Positions 27,296 to 35,644 of a DNA stretch of 64,000 nucleotides are shown here, one piece after another. Below the pieces are notes generated by a model. It was not told the DNA's origin, did no database searches, and saw nothing but the letters and a program-made list of their open reading frames with translations. A program made the position numbers and the translations under genes. The DNA is from Pseudomonadales bacterium (GTDB taxonomy: Bacteria; Pseudomonadota; Gammaproteobacteria; Pseudomonadales; Azotimanducaceae). Each line of letters begins with the position of its first letter. Position 1 is the stretch's first letter. Location of the stretch: positions 62,001 to 126,000 of the forward strand of contig JANQPF010000033.1 in NCBI GenBank assembly GCA_028285415.1. Direction: 5' to 3'.

Positions 27296-28093
27296 TTGAA
27301 CTCCAATGTGTCGTTCAACTTTACAGAGTTAACGCCGAGCTTCGGTGCCAAGATAGAAGGTGTCGATTTGCGAGGACCTCTGGATTCGGACTTGATCGAT
27401 GCGATCAAGGAGAGCTTGTGGAAGTACCACATCTTGCTGTTTCCAACCGCAGGATTAACTGAACAGCAACAAATCGACTTCTCTATGCAGTTTGGCGAGC
27501 TCGAAAAGTTCCCCGCACATCCTGTCATGAATCCCAACTATCCTGAGATTTACCCGGTATCTAACATCGAATCCCGGGGATTTGGCGACATTGGTTTGTA
27601 CTGGCATGCTGATGGATCTTTTCGACCAAGGCCAACCGTATTGTCTTTCTTCTACATGGAACAAGCGCCATTGATCGGCGGTGAAACTTGTTACACAAGT
27701 ACTGTTCATGCGTTTTCCGCACTGCCCGAAGAGATTCAGCATGAGATGATGGAGCTTAAGACGGTACACGGAAACGGAACGGTGCACCGATTAGTGCGGA
27801 CTCACCCCAATACAGGGACAAAGGCGTTGTTTGTTAATCTGGGTATGATGGTGGCGATTGTCGACACGCGTGGAGAGATTGTCGGTGTGAGCCCAAAGAG
27901 AAACCGCATCTTGCTAGAGCTAATTCAAGATACACTGGATCGGGAAGGCACCTACTATACGCATCATTGGAAGGATGGAGACTTGATCATTGCCGACAAT
28001 CGGCTGGCAGCCCATAAAGCGAAGCGAGCCCCGGCAGAGTATCCAAGATTGCTTCGACGCACGACGACAAAGGGTGAATTGCGCGAAGCGTAG
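27296..28093 (+). CDS. TauD/TfdA-family Fe(II)/2-oxoglutarate dioxygenase
   Basis: I choose the TTG at 27296, which has gaggag six bases upstream, giving 265 residues; the longer frame from 27236 adds 20 unlikely residues. The protein has the 2-His-1-Asp iron motif of the family: WHADGSF (His-x-Asp near residue 102) and a distal His in DNRLAAHKAKRA, followed by Arg residues in RLLRRTT that would bind 2-oxoglutarate. Members oxidise taurine, alkyl sulphates, phenoxyacetates or carnitine-like substrates; the substrate here is unknown. It lies just downstream of the LysR gene and upstream of a peroxiredoxin-like gene. Confidence 0.85.
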   Translation: MNSNVSFNFTELTPSFGAKIEGVDLRGPLDSDLIDAIKESLWKYHILLFPTAGLTEQQQIDFSMQFGELEKFPAHPVMNPNYPEIYPVSNIESRGFGDIGLYWHADGSFRPRPTVLSFFYMEQAPLIGGETCYTSTVHAFSALPEEIQHEMMELKTVHGNGTVHRLVRTHPNTGTKALFVNLGMMVAIVDTRGEIVGVSPKRNRILLELIQDTLDREGTYYTHHWKDGDLIIADNRLAAHKAKRAPAEYPRLLRRTTTKGELREA

Positions 28094-28132
28094 TTAAATT
28101 CCCCAACACGACGCAATTTGAGGCAGGAAGAA

Positions 28133-28807
28133 GTGGATGATGTACCTAAGCCACCTACTTTAGGCGCGCAAAACCGTGATGTGATCGCAAGTTATCTCGA
28201 TCTGCTTCCGAGCGACGTTCGTGATGATCTCGCGGAGAAATTAATAACAGAGTATGAATCTTCCGGTGCCCCGAAACCCCCTGATCTCGGGACACTTGCC
28301 CCAGACTTCAGCCTGTATGATTCACAAGGCCACAAACGGATCTTGCATGAGGCAAGCAGGCCAGTTGTGTTGTCATTTTATCGTGGGGGTTGGTGTCAGT
28401 TCTGCGCGAACGCACTTCGTGCGCTTCAGCGACGCTTGCCTGCAATCCAGGTTCACAATGGCATCATTTGGGGGATCTCGCCTGAGACACCGGAATCAGC
28501 GAAACAGACCGCGCGTGAAAATCGCCTGGGCTTCCCACTGCTGTTTGATCGTGACAATCGCGTTGCAGATCTTTACGGATTGCGATGGTCTTTCGCACCA
28601 ATACTTATGCCTGTTTACGAGCGGTATGGGATTGAGCCGCCAGAGCATCTAGCGAGACTTGATGTCCCGTTTCCAGCCACAATCATCGTCGACATCGATC
28701 ACACAGTCGTTGAAACCTTCATGGATCAAGATCCCAGTATTCGTATGGAGCCTGGCGATGTTGCAGCAGTAGTGAGGCAACTCAAAGCAGACCGGCTTCC
28801 TGACTAA
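28133..28807 (+). CDS. Peroxiredoxin-like (AhpC/TSA family) protein
   Basis: The preferred start is GTG 28133 after aggcaggaag (the frame is open from 28118), giving about 224 residues. The thioredoxin-like fold shows APDFSLYDSQG near residue 60 and the active site VVLSFYRGGWCQFCANAL near residue 80, a W-C-x-x-C form typical of AhpC/TSA-type proteins with both peroxidatic and nearby cysteine. There is no signal peptide. As the last gene in the LysR / dioxygenase group it may protect against peroxide formed by uncoupled dioxygenase turnover; this is inference. Confidence 0.8.
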   Translation: MDDVPKPPTLGAQNRDVIASYLDLLPSDVRDDLAEKLITEYESSGAPKPPDLGTLAPDFSLYDSQGHKRILHEASRPVVLSFYRGGWCQFCANALRALQRRLPAIQVHNGIIWGISPETPESAKQTARENRLGFPLLFDRDNRVADLYGLRWSFAPILMPVYERYGIEPPEHLARLDVPFPATIIVDIDHTVVETFMDQDPSIRMEPGDVAAVVRQLKADRLPD

Positions 28808-28979
28808 CAGAAAGATTGGCCGGCCTCGTTAATTGAGTATATGACCCGAGTCTATCTAAGCAGAACCGGCTTCTCGAGTGCTACCCGATCGCTACAGACG
28901 TATTGCAAATAACTTCAGCAAGAAGCGGATATCGCCAGATTGCCTACTAGCTCATTCACTCCAATTCTCCCGTGCAGCT

Positions 28980-30551
28980 CTAGTCGATATCTGAGCTGTG
29001 TCGCGGCCTGAAGCGGTCGAATGGTATGTCTACCGAGGTTTGGCTGAAACCTAGATAGGCTGCGAGCATACTGCGGCGGTTTTGGGGTTCAGCCCAGTAT
29101 TCGACCGCCTCCTTACGGGTTTTGATTTCCTCAACAACCTCCGTTGAAGAGTTGGAATCGCCAAATTTGCGATGCACAAACATTCCTTCGGATTCTAGCT
29201 CGACCGCGTTCGCATCCTTGAACGCAAAGATCGCTTGTAAGTTTGCCCCATCGATTGTCATTTCATCGGTTACATCCTGAGGAGCGAATCGTTTGCTTAC
29301 AAAGTCGATCTTGGGCTGAGCTCCACCTTCCAGACAGTTGACGAAGCCTATGTGCATCGGGAAGCGCTTTAGCTTTGCCTTGAAGTTGTGGGACTTTAAC
29401 TTGTCGGTGTAGTGCCACTGATACAATGGTGTTGTCAGTTTTCGATAAAGCGAGCCGTGGCTCGAAAAGTCCCTTGAAGGAACAAAGAGATAGTCAAGCG
29501 GCCTATTTTTGGATGCATGCTCTCTAAAAAAGTATCCGAAAACATCATCAAACCTTGTCGAAATAAAGTCAGCACATATCGGAAAGCCGGTATAGCCAAA
29601 GTCGGTTGCAAAAACGTCGACACTTGGTAACGGTGGGTGGCTAATAAAGCCTTCGAATATTTCCTTGCGTCGACCTGACATCGCATGTTCGTTCTTGAAA
29701 ATTCTACGAACAGGAGACGGTTTTTTTGTGCTATCCATCGTTAGGCTGGGAGAGACAAGCACCCCATAGGCATAGCCGAAATGTTTCTTTGTGGATGAGT
29801 AGCAATCGTTCAGTGTGCCTCCATGAATGAAGACTTGATAGCGATTCGCGATGTCTATCATTCGGTCTACTATGCTTTGGAAGGTCTGATCGCTGTCAAT
29901 AGGAGGGAAAGCGAATGAAGGAAACGCGTACTCACTGGCTACGATGAGTCCGCGCGGAAAGCTCGCTCTGTCTAGTGAGACGTCATCGACGCTAACTTCA
30001 ATGTCCAAGTCTACTGCTGCTTGGCGTAGTACGGTCCGTAGATTTTGGGTCAGCTTCTCCAAAGCATCGCTACCCTCAATCAATAGTGGGGATCTCGTTC
30101 CCGCTATATGAGAGCTGACGGACTCAACAACCCGTTTTCTTTGTTCTTTGGAAAGGTTGTGGCCTTTGCTCATTAGCGCCTTCGATGCCCACGAGGCAAT
30201 TCGCGATGTTGCCAATCGGTCCGCTGCCGCTTCCAGAGCGTCCAAATAGAAAGCTAGCAGACTCTTCCATTCGTCCTCTTCTAGTTCTGGACCATCTATG
30301 TTTGGTTGCTTGCTGAGATCGGTATAGAACGCAAACAGCAAAGGGGGAGCAGGCTGCTTGTCCGTAAGGATCGGCGTCCCCAGTTTGTGGCGTGAGTTTA
30401 AAAAAGACGAGAGCTGAGCTGCCATCGAATCACCAGGCTGCCCAAAAGAAACTAGGCAAGTATGAAGTTCTCTGTTTCCTTCACACTTACCTTCGTGCTC
30501 TAGTTTCCTGTAAAAAGGGTTTCGGTAGTAGCTGAAACCGCCAAGTGTCAC
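28980..30551 (-). CDS. Divergent nitrilase-superfamily-like protein
   Basis: A 523-residue protein. The central part has three segments that match the Glu-Lys-Cys triad layout of carbon-nitrogen hydrolases: LIVASEYAFPSF (Glu, near residue 207), IFKNEHAMSG (Lys, near 290) and GFPICADFIS (Cys, near 330). Nitrilases cleave nitriles or amides through this Cys. The ~190-residue N-terminal and ~120-residue C-terminal extensions match nothing known to me. GTG 30551 comes four bases after the previous stop, with gagg upstream. It is the last of a three-gene operon with two unrecognised proteins, next to mobile-element remnants. Nitrilase assignment is motif-based only. Confidence 0.6.
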   Translation of the reverse strand: MTLGGFSYYRNPFYRKLEHEGKCEGNRELHTCLVSFGQPGDSMAAQLSSFLNSRHKLGTPILTDKQPAPPLLFAFYTDLSKQPNIDGPELEEDEWKSLLAFYLDALEAAADRLATSRIASWASKALMSKGHNLSKEQRKRVVESVSSHIAGTRSPLLIEGSDALEKLTQNLRTVLRQAAVDLDIEVSVDDVSLDRASFPRGLIVASEYAFPSFAFPPIDSDQTFQSIVDRMIDIANRYQVFIHGGTLNDCYSSTKKHFGYAYGVLVSPSLTMDSTKKPSPVRRIFKNEHAMSGRRKEIFEGFISHPPLPSVDVFATDFGYTGFPICADFISTRFDDVFGYFFREHASKNRPLDYLFVPSRDFSSHGSLYRKLTTPLYQWHYTDKLKSHNFKAKLKRFPMHIGFVNCLEGGAQPKIDFVSKRFAPQDVTDEMTIDGANLQAIFAFKDANAVELESEGMFVHRKFGDSNSSTEVVEEIKTRKEAVEYWAEPQNRRSMLAAYLGFSQTSVDIPFDRFRPRHSSDID

Positions 30552-30554
30552 GAA

Positions 30555-31037
30555 TTAGCCTCGAGAGAATCTTCTAACAACTTTGGTCTTTGGACTAAAG
30601 TCACTCGCAATGCCGATTCGATCACTGCATCCGAAAAATGGGGCTCTCGATTCATCGTCCGGGTCGCAACTCCCTTCTCTCGCTGCAATCGTGAAACTGA
30701 ACAACTTTTTTTCACCGCTGGAATGTACCAGTACAATATCAGCTGATTCCTCTGCTTCTTCTACGCGAAGTGAGTCGATATCAGCAAGAGCTTTGTGAAG
30801 TTCGGAAGAGGCATCACCGACGAGTTCTAGTCTGCGAGGACCCGTCAGGCAAGACTCAGATAGGTCCTCGTCGGGTGCTTTACACCCACAACCGTCCGCG
30901 ATTTCGAAGTTCGCCGCCCGCGCGACTTTAGTGACTTCATTTTCAGATGAAATTAGTAATACGAGTGAGTTTTGGTTGCGCGTTTCATAGTACGACAGAT
31001 GGTTGCCAATCCGATTGGCATATTCTTGTTCCCTCAT
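30555..31037 (-). CDS. Hypothetical protein, middle gene of nitrilase-like operon
   Basis: A 160-residue cytosolic protein. It has a Cys cluster (DGCGCKAPDEDLSESC), a central helical acidic region and a C-terminal beta-rich part with two more Cys (REGSCDPDDE, FFGCSD). ATG 31037 is close to gaggg, so the start could be slightly different. The Cys set could bind a metal. It ends three bases before the GTG of the nitrilase-like gene, so the two are co-translated. No family recognised. Confidence 0.55.
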   Translation of the reverse strand: MREQEYANRIGNHLSYYETRNQNSLVLLISSENEVTKVARAANFEIADGCGCKAPDEDLSESCLTGPRRLELVGDASSELHKALADIDSLRVEEAEESADIVLVHSSGEKKLFSFTIAAREGSCDPDDESRAPFFGCSDRIGIASDFSPKTKVVRRFSRG

Positions 31038-31089
31038 CCCTCATAGCCCAAACATCAAACCGCTCATATTAATAGAGCGAATCGACATA

Positions 31090-31992
31090 TTACAAATTTA
31101 TAGCGTAGTCGTCGGGTATTGCTCTGGAGACGTAACGTTGCGCCGCAATCTGACTCTTACCTCCACTACTCATCGCTAAAAACAGCTTCGTTTCAGTAAG
31201 GCTATTCTTGGAAAGAGGATTAAACGTAAGTGACAGCTGCCTCAAGAACGACAAGCTATTGTCTTCTCCCTCAACGAAGAACCACTCTTCGTTTTGTTCT
31301 GAAAGCTCATCGTCACTAGTTCGTTCCGGCGAATAGCATCTGCGGTATTTCTGAAGAAATCTCTCCAGTTCCATGTCGCCGTTGTCGAGGTTTGTGAGGT
31401 CTTCCTGAACTTGTTTCTCGAGGGCTGTTGGGACCCCTGAAACGAGTACGGAAACGTCATACGTTTGTTGGAAGCCGTCACGATCAACTTCGTAGTGCGA
31501 AAGGAAAATTGGGAGAGCTTTGCGCCAGTAGTATTCTTGTGTAGCTTCTGAAGCAGAGTCAACTACGTCCGTAAATTCTTGTAGCGAGAGATTTGAATGA
31601 GCGATATCAAATTCGGTAAGTCTCACCCAAATCTTGGAGCGACTTCGTCCTGAACAAACCGTGCAACTTAGTCGCATTTCTACTTCACCTGAACCCCATT
31701 CGAATCTCATCAGAGGGAACACGACGATGTTCGGGTTGTGTTGGGATATACGTGCCCCTTGATCTTCGAGGCTGCGAAGGCTAACTGGCTGGCCGAGCTT
31801 GCAGTTCACTGCGTCACCGACAATTTCAAGGAGATTATCGGAACCTTCTATTAACTGCTCAGTGAGCGCATTGGCGACGCGCCGTTCAACAGTAATCCGC
31901 TTTCCGGGCGCACTGTTTTTCTCGGAAATCTCAAAGACTCGCATAGACCGATAGGTCCTACTCGCCACGGTCGCAGCGGCCTCAAGGGTCAT
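31090..31992 (-). CDS. Hypothetical protein, first gene of nitrilase-like operon
   Basis: A 300-residue protein without signal peptide or transmembrane segments. Features include a C-x-x-C pair (LSCTVCSGRSRSK near residue 112), a helical acidic segment near residues 195-235 and many aromatic residues in the N-terminal half. It starts at ATG 31992 about 50 bases upstream of the middle gene. No family recognised. Being the promoter-proximal gene of a self-contained operon in an accessory region, it could be the sensor or partner of the nitrilase-like enzyme; this is speculation. Confidence 0.55.
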   Translation of the reverse strand: MTLEAAATVASRTYRSMRVFEISEKNSAPGKRITVERRVANALTEQLIEGSDNLLEIVGDAVNCKLGQPVSLRSLEDQGARISQHNPNIVVFPLMRFEWGSGEVEMRLSCTVCSGRSRSKIWVRLTEFDIAHSNLSLQEFTDVVDSASEATQEYYWRKALPIFLSHYEVDRDGFQQTYDVSVLVSGVPTALEKQVQEDLTNLDNGDMELERFLQKYRRCYSPERTSDDELSEQNEEWFFVEGEDNSLSFLRQLSLTFNPLSKNSLTETKLFLAMSSGGKSQIAAQRYVSRAIPDDYAINL

Positions 31993-32279
31993 TGTACTTT
32001 TCGTCCCTGTGTCAAGTTTTCATCCCGCTCTTTGCCTAGCAAAACACGAGGGAAATGTCAAGCGCTGTTCGGGGGTCAGGCAAAATGATGGAGATTTCGG
32101 ACGATGAAATCAATGCACAACGCACGATTTTGCGTTTTTTTGCAATCCGCATGCTCTGCCCGGTGCCTACGCCTTTTTCTTAGTGTCAAACGACTCCCTT
32201 CCCTAACGATCACGATAACCTTTTCTTAGATTCTTGGCGACTCCCAATTAGATGCTGGTGGTTGCGAACCAGGATGCCC
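31993..32279. other. Spacer between nitrilase-like operon and relaxase remnant
   Basis: No supported gene. It should contain the promoter of the minus-strand operon (from 31992 upwards). The part above about 32220 merges into degraded relaxase sequence. Confidence 0.3.
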
Positions 32280-32535
32280 GAAAACGAGATTGCCCGCTCT
32301 AGAGGGCGCGCGTCGCCAGGATAGGTGACAGCGTGGGCGTGACGACGGCCTTTTTCTCATGAAACACAATGGCGGGCGGCTGATTATCCAGCCGCACCTT
32401 CTTTCCACGCGCTCAACCTCATCCATAAACATTGAGGTTTGGACACACTCATTGGCGGGTGGATTGAAGCTCACCGCATGAAAGAGGCTGCGAGTGCGCT
32501 GCGCGAGTTAGGCAAGGGATCGTCTGATGCAAATA
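32280..32535 (-). pseudogene. Frameshifted MobP-type relaxase fragment
   Basis: Read on the minus strand in shifting frames, this stretch matches the intact relaxase at 43374-44660. One frame gives FASDD, another TRSLFHAVSFNPPANECV and DEVERVE, a third QPPAIVFHEKK and, after a one-base shift, GRRHAHAVTY. The intact relaxase reads VSSDV, TRCRQYLFSISLSPPKGE, QPRIVLFHEKNGRRHGHAVYS in the same order. Frame changes and the missing flanks show it is dead. It is a relic of an integrated mobilizable element, next to the effector cassette that starts at 32638. Confidence 0.75.
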
Positions 32536-32637
32536 TAGTAGATACGCAGAGAAGTAGTCGAACGAAAGTAATGAGTTTCTACTCTCAGCGAAGACATGAG
32601 ACACTTGATGGGGTAAGCGGTTCGCTGAGCCAGTAAG

Positions 32638-33825
32638 ATGTCACCATTGGAAATCAAGGTCGCACTAACGATCACGGCAATACTAGGTCTCGTACCTATC
32701 AACGCGATAGCTGAAGCAGTGCATTTGTGCAACCGATCACCAGTAACGATCTCGATTGCGGTAGCGTACGAGGACGCTAATGGTAATTTCAACGAGAGCG
32801 GCTGGTACATAAAGGAGCCAGGGACCTGTGCTAGATTCTACGACGTCAACGGGAGTTTTTATTACTATGGTCGTTCTAGTACCAAATTAGCTAGATGGTT
32901 ACTGCAAAATCCAGCGGGTCAAATGGTTTGGGCTGGGGCGACGAAACTTTGCTTCCATCCGACTAGTAAGTTTAGATATGTGAATCAGAACCCTTGCGAG
33001 TACATCGCAGAATATAAGTCGCTTAAGTTGGATTACGACGGAGATACCACGCACTACCTGATTGAAACAAACCACAAACACGTCGCATTTGAGTACGCAC
33101 ACCTTCTCGCACGAGATCTAAAAGGACGAATGGAGTTCGAAGATTTTTTGTTAAGCAATCCCGGTCGAGAAAACCCGTTTCAGATCGGAGTACATGTTGG
33201 AGATACCGACTTCGGGGTACAGATCACAAAAGTGTGGGTAGGGATGCCAGCAGCGGACGAGGAAATCGAACCTGGCGATATCATCGCTCAGTTAGACGGC
33301 TATGAGATTGAGAGCACTCAAGATCTCTCGTGGGTTTTGAGTAGAATACCGTTTGATCGAAAAACACGTGTACCAATGACCATCATTCGCGACGGTGCCT
33401 ATCTACAGGGTGATGTAGAACCGCTGTTTTACCCGTTTAACCATGAGCTATATGCATCAAGTAGTCCAGCCAAGACGTTCATCTGGGAAATAGTGGACGG
33501 CATACCTTTGATGTTTGGTAACGAACTTGGTTGTGGTATCTATAACTTGTTCGTGGATGGCGCCGATGCTATCGATGAAAGGCGAAGTCCCGATTTGGCA
33601 AGGATTCTCGATGAATCTTCAGATTGTGCGGATCGCTACAACCGTTTGCAGGAGCTTCATAGAATCTTTCACCAAGAAGCAGAAGTGGCTGGGGCGTGGG
33701 CGGGTTTAGCTTTCGGTGTCGGTGGTTTGGTCAAAGGTACCAAAGCTGTGAAGGGCACATCACTTGCAGCTCGCTCTAGGTTTGTAGGCGGCGCTCAAGA
33801 TAGGAAAGGAAGTTTTAGCAAATGA
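32638..33825 (+). CDS. Secreted DUF1036-like and PDZ-domain protein
   Basis: A 395-residue exported protein. After a signal peptide (to IAEA, ~residue 27), a Cys-containing DUF1036-like domain follows (AVHLCNRSPVTISIAVAYED...GWYIKEPGTCARFYDVN) up to about residue 160. Then comes a PDZ-like segment (FGVQITKVWVGMPAADEEIEPGDIIAQLDGYEIESTQDLSWVL, ~200-255), and a C-terminal part with a Gly/Ala-rich helix (AGAWAGLAFGVGGLVKG). Its stop overlaps the next gene in ATGA (33822-33825). DUF1036 proteins are periplasmic or secreted with unclear roles. In this three-gene set it may chaperone or deliver the effector; this is inference. Confidence 0.65.
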   Translation: MSPLEIKVALTITAILGLVPINAIAEAVHLCNRSPVTISIAVAYEDANGNFNESGWYIKEPGTCARFYDVNGSFYYYGRSSTKLARWLLQNPAGQMVWAGATKLCFHPTSKFRYVNQNPCEYIAEYKSLKLDYDGDTTHYLIETNHKHVAFEYAHLLARDLKGRMEFEDFLLSNPGRENPFQIGVHVGDTDFGVQITKVWVGMPAADEEIEPGDIIAQLDGYEIESTQDLSWVLSRIPFDRKTRVPMTIIRDGAYLQGDVEPLFYPFNHELYASSSPAKTFIWEIVDGIPLMFGNELGCGIYNLFVDGADAIDERRSPDLARILDESSDCADRYNRLQELHRIFHQEAEVAGAWAGLAFGVGGLVKGTKAVKGTSLAARSRFVGGAQDRKGSFSK

Positions 33826-34505
33826 CACAGTTTAGAAGTAGGCTACTCCTCGCATTTTGCGTCGCGATCTTCTCGATTGTCGGCAATTCCGCGTTTGCCA
33901 AAAAACCCCTGAAAGAAACTTTTGACGAGGTTGTAACCGGATCTCATGCTACCTCGCTTGTTTCGCAAAGCACGAGGCAAGTAACACGGTATGGCGATGA
34001 GGCTGTTGAGCGAGGTTCTTTTGCCCGTCAAGGAGCAAACGCACATGGTGGAGGATCGCTGGCGACAGCTGATCGCATGCACGGTCAGGGTTCGTTTGCC
34101 ACATCGGGATCTGGGGCAAAAAAGGTAACAACTGGTGTTGACGCCACCGATGTAGCAAGCCCGAGCGGAGGAGCGCCAGCAGGAGCTCGGCTAGTACCTA
34201 AAGCGGACTCTTCAAAGACCGTCGCGACGGCGAATGGACATCGTCACCTTGTTTTATCGAACAAGCAAGCAAGAGAAACCGCAAAGACTTTCGGCATGAA
34301 AGAAGTTACTGGAAGCGTACCTTCTGCAATACAACGTCAGGTGGGAGCTAACCCTGTATTTTTAGACAAGAACACAAAGCGCTACCTGTCTCCAGATAAA
34401 GCAGGACATAGAGCAAACTATGCCTGGAAGCGGTTTGACCGAGAAGGCAATCGTGAAACAGGGACGTTAGATAGTGCGGGAAATTTCACGAAAGTAAGTA
34501 GTTGA
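33822..34505 (+). CDS. Secreted polymorphic-toxin-like protein
   Basis: A 227-residue protein with a signal peptide (MTQFRSRLLLAFCVAIFSIVGNSAFA), a low-complexity Ser/Gly/Thr linker (~residues 60-145) and a compact C-terminal domain (~150-227) with GANPVFLDKNTKRYLSPDKAG followed by YAWKRFDREGNRETGTLD. This layout resembles C-terminal toxin domains such as Ntox21-type RNases (NPVF...RY-x-S/T-PD...H...W...GT-D), but the match is loose and only one Asp and the His of the motif align. Coupled by ATGA to the DUF1036-PDZ gene and by TGATG to the next gene, a likely immunity gene. Toxin identity is inferred. Confidence 0.55.
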   Translation: MTQFRSRLLLAFCVAIFSIVGNSAFAKKPLKETFDEVVTGSHATSLVSQSTRQVTRYGDEAVERGSFARQGANAHGGGSLATADRMHGQGSFATSGSGAKKVTTGVDATDVASPSGGAPAGARLVPKADSSKTVATANGHRHLVLSNKQARETAKTFGMKEVTGSVPSAIQRQVGANPVFLDKNTKRYLSPDKAGHRANYAWKRFDREGNRETGTLDSAGNFTKVSS

Positions 34506-35023
34506 TGTGCGTTGAGGATCATTTCAGGCTTGAAGAGCTTTTCAAAGTCGGCCCATTCAATCGATTCGAGTTTGGTAAACGATTCGGACTGAACTGTGAT
34601 TCGATGCAAGATAAGATTGAGCGCGTCGTTGATGTGTTGTGCAGCGGAGAGTTTGGAGAGAGCGTTGAGACCTTCTTTGTCATCGAACAGGCCAATTCCG
34701 AACTAGAGACAAAATTCCTCGATGAACTACGTCGTGTCGGCGTCACAGAAACGTTGCACTTTCAAACTCACTTTGACGAAGACGACGAACTATACCGTTT
34801 CGTATTGCGAGCCATAGTCCCGTCTAGTCAGATTCGAAAAATTGTACGAGGTAAGTTAGCCAGACATATGCCTCAGCAGGCACATGCCTATTTCATGGCA
34901 GAGTTATTTTTTTCCTCGCCGGATGGGCGCATTGTTTTGAATCTATACGATGATCGAGGTTTTGATGTCGTTGCTGCATCGGACCGCGATCTTGACCAGT
35001 TCGTCAGGTACGCTCTCGAATGA
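34505..35023 (+). CDS. Candidate immunity protein, DUF3885-like
   Basis: A 172-residue cytosolic acidic protein from ATG 34505, which overlaps the TGA of the toxin-like gene by one base (TGATG). The C-terminal part, AELFFSSPDGRIVLNLYDDRGFDVVAAS, has the YDDRG-x-D signature that I associate with DUF3885 proteins, which frequently sit next to secreted toxins. The arrangement (secreted small protein with toxin-like C-terminus, then an overlapping small acidic gene) supports an immunity role. No experimental basis is visible. Confidence 0.6.
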   Translation: MCVEDHFRLEELFKVGPFNRFEFGKRFGLNCDSMQDKIERVVDVLCSGEFGESVETFFVIEQANSELETKFLDELRRVGVTETLHFQTHFDEDDELYRFVLRAIVPSSQIRKIVRGKLARHMPQQAHAYFMAELFFSSPDGRIVLNLYDDRGFDVVAASDRDLDQFVRYALE

Positions 35024-35064
35024 GATTGAGCTTTAGCTCCGCAAAAGAATGTCGGATCTGAAAA

Positions 35065-35335
35065 AAAAGCAGACCCCATAGCCGTGGTCGTATCAATATT
35101 CTCAGTGATGCAGCGAAAGCTAAGATTGCGCCGCTTACTCTTCAAGTGTGTCCAACGCATTCTTCAGTGAGCGAAATGCGCGTCCATCTTCCAAACCACA
35201 AGTACATCGCCTGCGGTCATTGTGCGCATAGTCCGATCGAAGCCGGGAGGATGTTTGGATACCGCAGAGATCCCATCGTCCTGGAAAGTGCCAAAGGTTG
35301 GCAACGAAAGCAGCCGCCTAAGTCAATGTAGACTT
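35065..35335 (-). pseudogene. Degraded serine resolvase/invertase fragment
   Basis: Minus-strand translation in shifting frames gives the order of a serine recombinase. DDGISAVSKHPPGFDRTMRT and GDVLVVWKMD run in one frame, RSLKNALDTLEE in another, then FRCITENIDTTTAMGSA in a third. The corresponding text in active resolvases is E-x-IS-x-R-P-x-F-x-R, GDVLVVWKLDRLGRSL and SLTE-x-IDTTTPMG. Stops and frame changes make it non-functional, and the N-terminal catalytic Ser part and DNA-binding C-terminus are absent. It ends about 40 bases beyond the immunity-like gene, so this cassette is bracketed by recombination relics. Confidence 0.75.
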
Positions 35336-35644
35336 GAAGCAGCCGGCGACACCTGGTCACTGGAAACAGATTCCAAGTGAGAATCATCAAGTTTTTAAGT
35401 ACTGCGTTAGCAGCTCGCACTTCCATCCAGCTGGCCGTTGATGAATGACGTTCTCGATTGATTAGTCTTCTTCCCGCGCGACGTTGCTGGGAATTTGCTA
35501 AAAAACGTCCGCTCTTAATATGTTCATCTGCTTTGGTTTGTGATGTATAGAGAAGAAAGTAACAGATCTTGTCCAAATCTCGCCGAACCGGGAAAAACAC
35601 TAGGCTCGCTGGGTCTCTGAGGAGACGAAGCGAAGATAGACACC
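35336..35644. other. Intergenic region upstream of the membrane protein gene
   Basis: About 310 bases with no supported gene. It probably holds the promoter of the gene at 35645. The minus-strand frames here are not convincing beyond the resolvase relic. Confidence 0.3.
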
